From JBBRSL01 sp038245435 (GTDB taxonomy: Bacteria > Patescibacteriota > Saccharimonadia > Saccharimonadales > CAIOMD01): 38,557 nucleotides of DNA. The notes beneath the pieces were generated by a model that saw nothing but the letters and a program-made list of their open reading frames with translations, was not told the origin of the DNA and did not search any database. The stretch's first letter is position 1, and every line of letters starts with the position of its first letter. This document shows positions 36,715 to 38,557 of the stretch, piece after piece. The DNA is taken from NCBI GenBank assembly GCA_038245435.1, contig JBBRSL010000006.1, positions 1 through 38,557 on the forward strand, in the 5' to 3' direction. A program made the position numbers and the translations under genes.

Positions 36715-38358
36715 ATGGCTAAAAAAGTATTTTATGATGAGGATGCTCGCCGCAGAGTCCTTGGCGGGGCAGAGGTTCTATATAACGCAGTTAAGACAAC
36801 CATGGGCCCTAAGGGTCGTAACGTAGTTATTAGTAAGTCTTATGGCTCGCCAAGTGTCACTCACGATGGTGTAACGGTTGCGAAAAGTGTCGATTTGCCC
36901 GAAATTGATGACGAAACACTTGGCTACAAAGTAGGTGCAGAACTTATAAAACAAGCTGCAGGCAAGATGAACGACATTGCCGGAGACGGCACCACAACCG
37001 TAACGGTTTTGACCTACCATATCTTAAAAGAAGCCCACCAACTGATTGCTGCAGGCTATAACCCTATGCAGCTTCGCAAAGGGCTCGAATCGGCTGCGCA
37101 CGAAGTAGTCACCAAGCTGGGCACACTCGCCGAAGATATTAAAGAAAACAAGAAGCGAGTTGCCGAAGTCGCCACTATTAGTGCCGGTGATGCCGAAATT
37201 GGTGCTCTTATTGCCGATGTTATTCATAAAGTTGGTAAAGATGGCATCGTAACGGTAGAAGAAGGCCAGAGCTTGAACCTAGAGAGCGAAGTTGTTGAAG
37301 GTTTTACTATTGACCGCGGTTTTGTGAGCCCTTATTTTGTAACCGATTCAACGCGCATGGAGGCGGTATATACAAAGCCAGCGATAATCATTACCGATAA
37401 AAAAGTAAGTAATGTGCAAGAATTTTTGCCCCTGTTAGAGCAACTTGCGCAAGCGGGTAAAAAAGACCTCGTACTTATTGCTGATGATGTAGAGGGCGAG
37501 GCGCTGACGACGCTTGTTTTGAATAAATTAAAGGGGGTGTTTAACACCGTCGCTGTTAAGGCTCCTGGTTTTGGCGATCGCCGTAAAGATGTGTTGCAAG
37601 ATATTGCCATCCTAACTGGTGCAACCGTTATTTCTGAGGAAATGGGCCATAGTTTCGAAACTGCTGATATGAGTTTTATTGGTTCTGCCCGTAAGGTGCT
37701 TGTAACGAAAGATAACACCACAATTATCGAAGGTGCTGGCAGCGTAACCGAGGTAAAAGCTCGTATTGCGCAAATAAATGAGCAAGCCAAGGCTGCAACG
37801 AGTGACTACGATAAAGAAAACTTTGAAAAACGACGGGCAGCCCTCAGCGGTAAGGTTGCGGTTATCAAAGTAGGTGGGGCATCTGAAACTGAGATTGAAG
37901 AGAAGAAGTATAGAGTCGATGACGCAGTTGCTGCCGTAAAAGCTGCACTAGATGAAGGTATTGTCCCTGGCGGCGGCGTAACACTTATAAACTTGATTTT
38001 CGCGGTTACGCCAAGCACAGAAGGTGGCGCAGTACTTATGGGGCAAAGCCTACTATTTAGGTCGTTCGAGCAACCATTTAGAATTTTGCTCGAAAACTCT
38101 GGCCTGAACCCTGATGAATGGCTACCATTGGTGCGTAAAGCCAAGCCTGGATTCGGCATAAATGTTGCCGACCCGGGTGAGCTGGTTGATATGAAAAAAG
38201 CCGGCATTGTTGACCCGGTACGGGTAACGCGTGAGGCGATACAAAGTGCTGTATCGATTGCCGGTACTGCTATGACTATGGGCGCACTAGTTGTGGATAT
38301 ACCCGAAAAACCAGTATTAGGTGCAGGCGCGCCAGGCCCAATGGGCTTAGACTACTGA
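36715..38358 (+). CDS. groEL: Chaperonin GroEL
   Basis: ATP-driven folding chamber. 547 residues, normal length. Motifs: TMGPKGRNVVISKSYGSPSV, the nucleotide site DGTTTVTVLTY and the C-terminal GIVPGGGVTLIN. The C-terminus ends GAPGPMGLDY without the GGM repeats of most GroEL proteins, so the flexible chamber-floor tail is absent or different. It has its own Shine-Dalgarno sequence (AGGAG) and follows groES by 47 nt. Confidence 0.98.
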   Translation: MAKKVFYDEDARRRVLGGAEVLYNAVKTTMGPKGRNVVISKSYGSPSVTHDGVTVAKSVDLPEIDDETLGYKVGAELIKQAAGKMNDIAGDGTTTVTVLTYHILKEAHQLIAAGYNPMQLRKGLESAAHEVVTKLGTLAEDIKENKKRVAEVATISAGDAEIGALIADVIHKVGKDGIVTVEEGQSLNLESEVVEGFTIDRGFVSPYFVTDSTRMEAVYTKPAIIITDKKVSNVQEFLPLLEQLAQAGKKDLVLIADDVEGEALTTLVLNKLKGVFNTVAVKAPGFGDRRKDVLQDIAILTGATVISEEMGHSFETADMSFIGSARKVLVTKDNTTIIEGAGSVTEVKARIAQINEQAKAATSDYDKENFEKRRAALSGKVAVIKVGGASETEIEEKKYRVDDAVAAVKAALDEGIVPGGGVTLINLIFAVTPSTEGGAVLMGQSLLFRSFEQPFRILLENSGLNPDEWLPLVRKAKPGFGINVADPGELVDMKKAGIVDPVRVTREAIQSAVSIAGTAMTMGALVVDIPEKPVLGAGAPGPMGLDY

Positions 38359-38381
38359 CAGAAGTAAGCTCGCTTTACGAA

Positions 38382-38410
38382 AAAAAGACCCCAATCAAGG
38401 GGTCTTTTTG
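38382..38410 (+). terminator. Terminator of the groESL operon
   Basis: AAAAAGACCCC, loop AATCAA, GGGGTCTTTTT. Strong and possibly bidirectional. Confidence 0.92.
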
Positions 38411-38446
38411 ATTATGGCTATTGACAAAAAGCAATAAAATTTTCAC

Positions 38447-38557
38447 TTGAGGTGAGAGTAGTCTAGGGCAACCTAGCGGCCATAGGCAGGTGTACAAACC
38501 TCATACATGGTGACGGAGTTTCTGATCTCCAAAAAATCTGATGTACCTTCACCCCAA
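38447..38557 (+). ncRNA. Candidate structured RNA, unassigned, at the window edge
   Basis: TTGAGGTGA (38447-38455) can pair with TCACCCCAA (38549-38557, the last bases of the window) with one mismatch, closing a multibranch structure: hairpin CTAGG-GCAA-CCTAG (38463-38476, GNRA loop), a CCAT/ATGG helix (38480-38510) holding AGGT/ACCT, and GGAG/CTCC (38515-38530). A -10-like TAAAAT at 38435-38440 would start transcription at about 38447. It lacks the SRP, tmRNA and RNase P signatures I know. It may be a small RNA or a riboswitch for a gene beyond the edge. Confidence 0.4.

Noticed and set aside
38447..38557. SRP RNA, tmRNA or RNase P RNA at the window end
   Set aside because: The conserved GGAAGGAAGCAG-type SRP loop, the tmRNA ends and the RNase P GAGGAAAGTCC core are all absent.
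1..38557. CRISPR array or insertion sequence
   Set aside because: I saw no regularly spaced direct repeats with unique spacers, and no transposase or terminal inverted repeats.

Overview
This window is the replication-origin neighbourhood of a small-genome bacterium, very probably a member of Candidatus Saccharibacteria (TM7) or a close relative in the Patescibacteria/CPR. The reasons are the yidC-rnpA-rpmH / dnaA-dnaN-recF block, the AT-rich standard-code genes (TGA used as stop), a trimmed MurE, short GroES, no gyrB or gyrA after recF, and a chromosomal type IV secretion (T4SS) locus of the PrgI/VirB4/VirB6/TrbC-like type. The lineage is inferred from gene content, not from a 16S gene.

Layout. 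1-1553 (minus): yidC (cut by the window edge), rnpA, rpmH. 1554-5740 (plus): origin region with DnaA boxes on both sides of dnaA, then dnaN and recF. 5721-18682 (minus): one long run encoding a VirB6-like membrane protein, a PrgI-like protein, a VirB4/TraC N-domain-like protein, a VirB4-like ATPase, a large membrane-anchored M23 peptidase, two small single-pass membrane proteins and a secreted C39-like peptidase. 18811-21355 (plus, divergent): five consecutive TrbC/VirB2 pilin-like proteins, one internally duplicated. No relaxase or VirD4 coupling protein is in the window, so this looks like a resident secretion or surface apparatus rather than a complete conjugative element. 21478-25787: Hsp20, three tRNA-Ser (GCT, TGA, CGA), tRNA-Arg (GCG), a LAGLIDADG endonuclease lodged between two tRNA-Ser genes, membrane proteins (one broken by an in-frame stop) and a histidine phosphatase. 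25852-33924: HIT protein, rlmH, a small exported protein, an HTH-HAD fusion, valS, an unknown protein, tsaD and a MurE-like ligase. 33957-36252: an accessory-looking stretch with two GC-rich minus-strand cassettes, each a small unknown ORF followed by a very stable hairpin and a terminator, plus two more unknown genes. 36339-38410: CIRCE-like operator, groES, groEL, terminator. 38447-38557: a probable structured RNA reaching the window edge.

Main observations. (1) Eight copies of a parS-like palindrome (core TTTTCACGTGAAAA), seven of them between 28.0 and 34.0 kb, form an origin-proximal ParB-loading array. (2) The two GC-rich ORF-hairpin-terminator cassettes, one of whose hairpins ends in a perfect tRNA T-arm look-alike and CCA, are the best candidate for something undescribed. 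(3) Many genes have an extended -10 (TGnTAnaaT) only 6-9 nt before the ATG and no Shine-Dalgarno sequence, which suggests widespread leaderless transcripts. (4) All five pilin-like proteins keep exactly two cysteines in the exported N-terminal part. (5) A LAGLIDADG ORF ends inside a tRNA-Ser gene.
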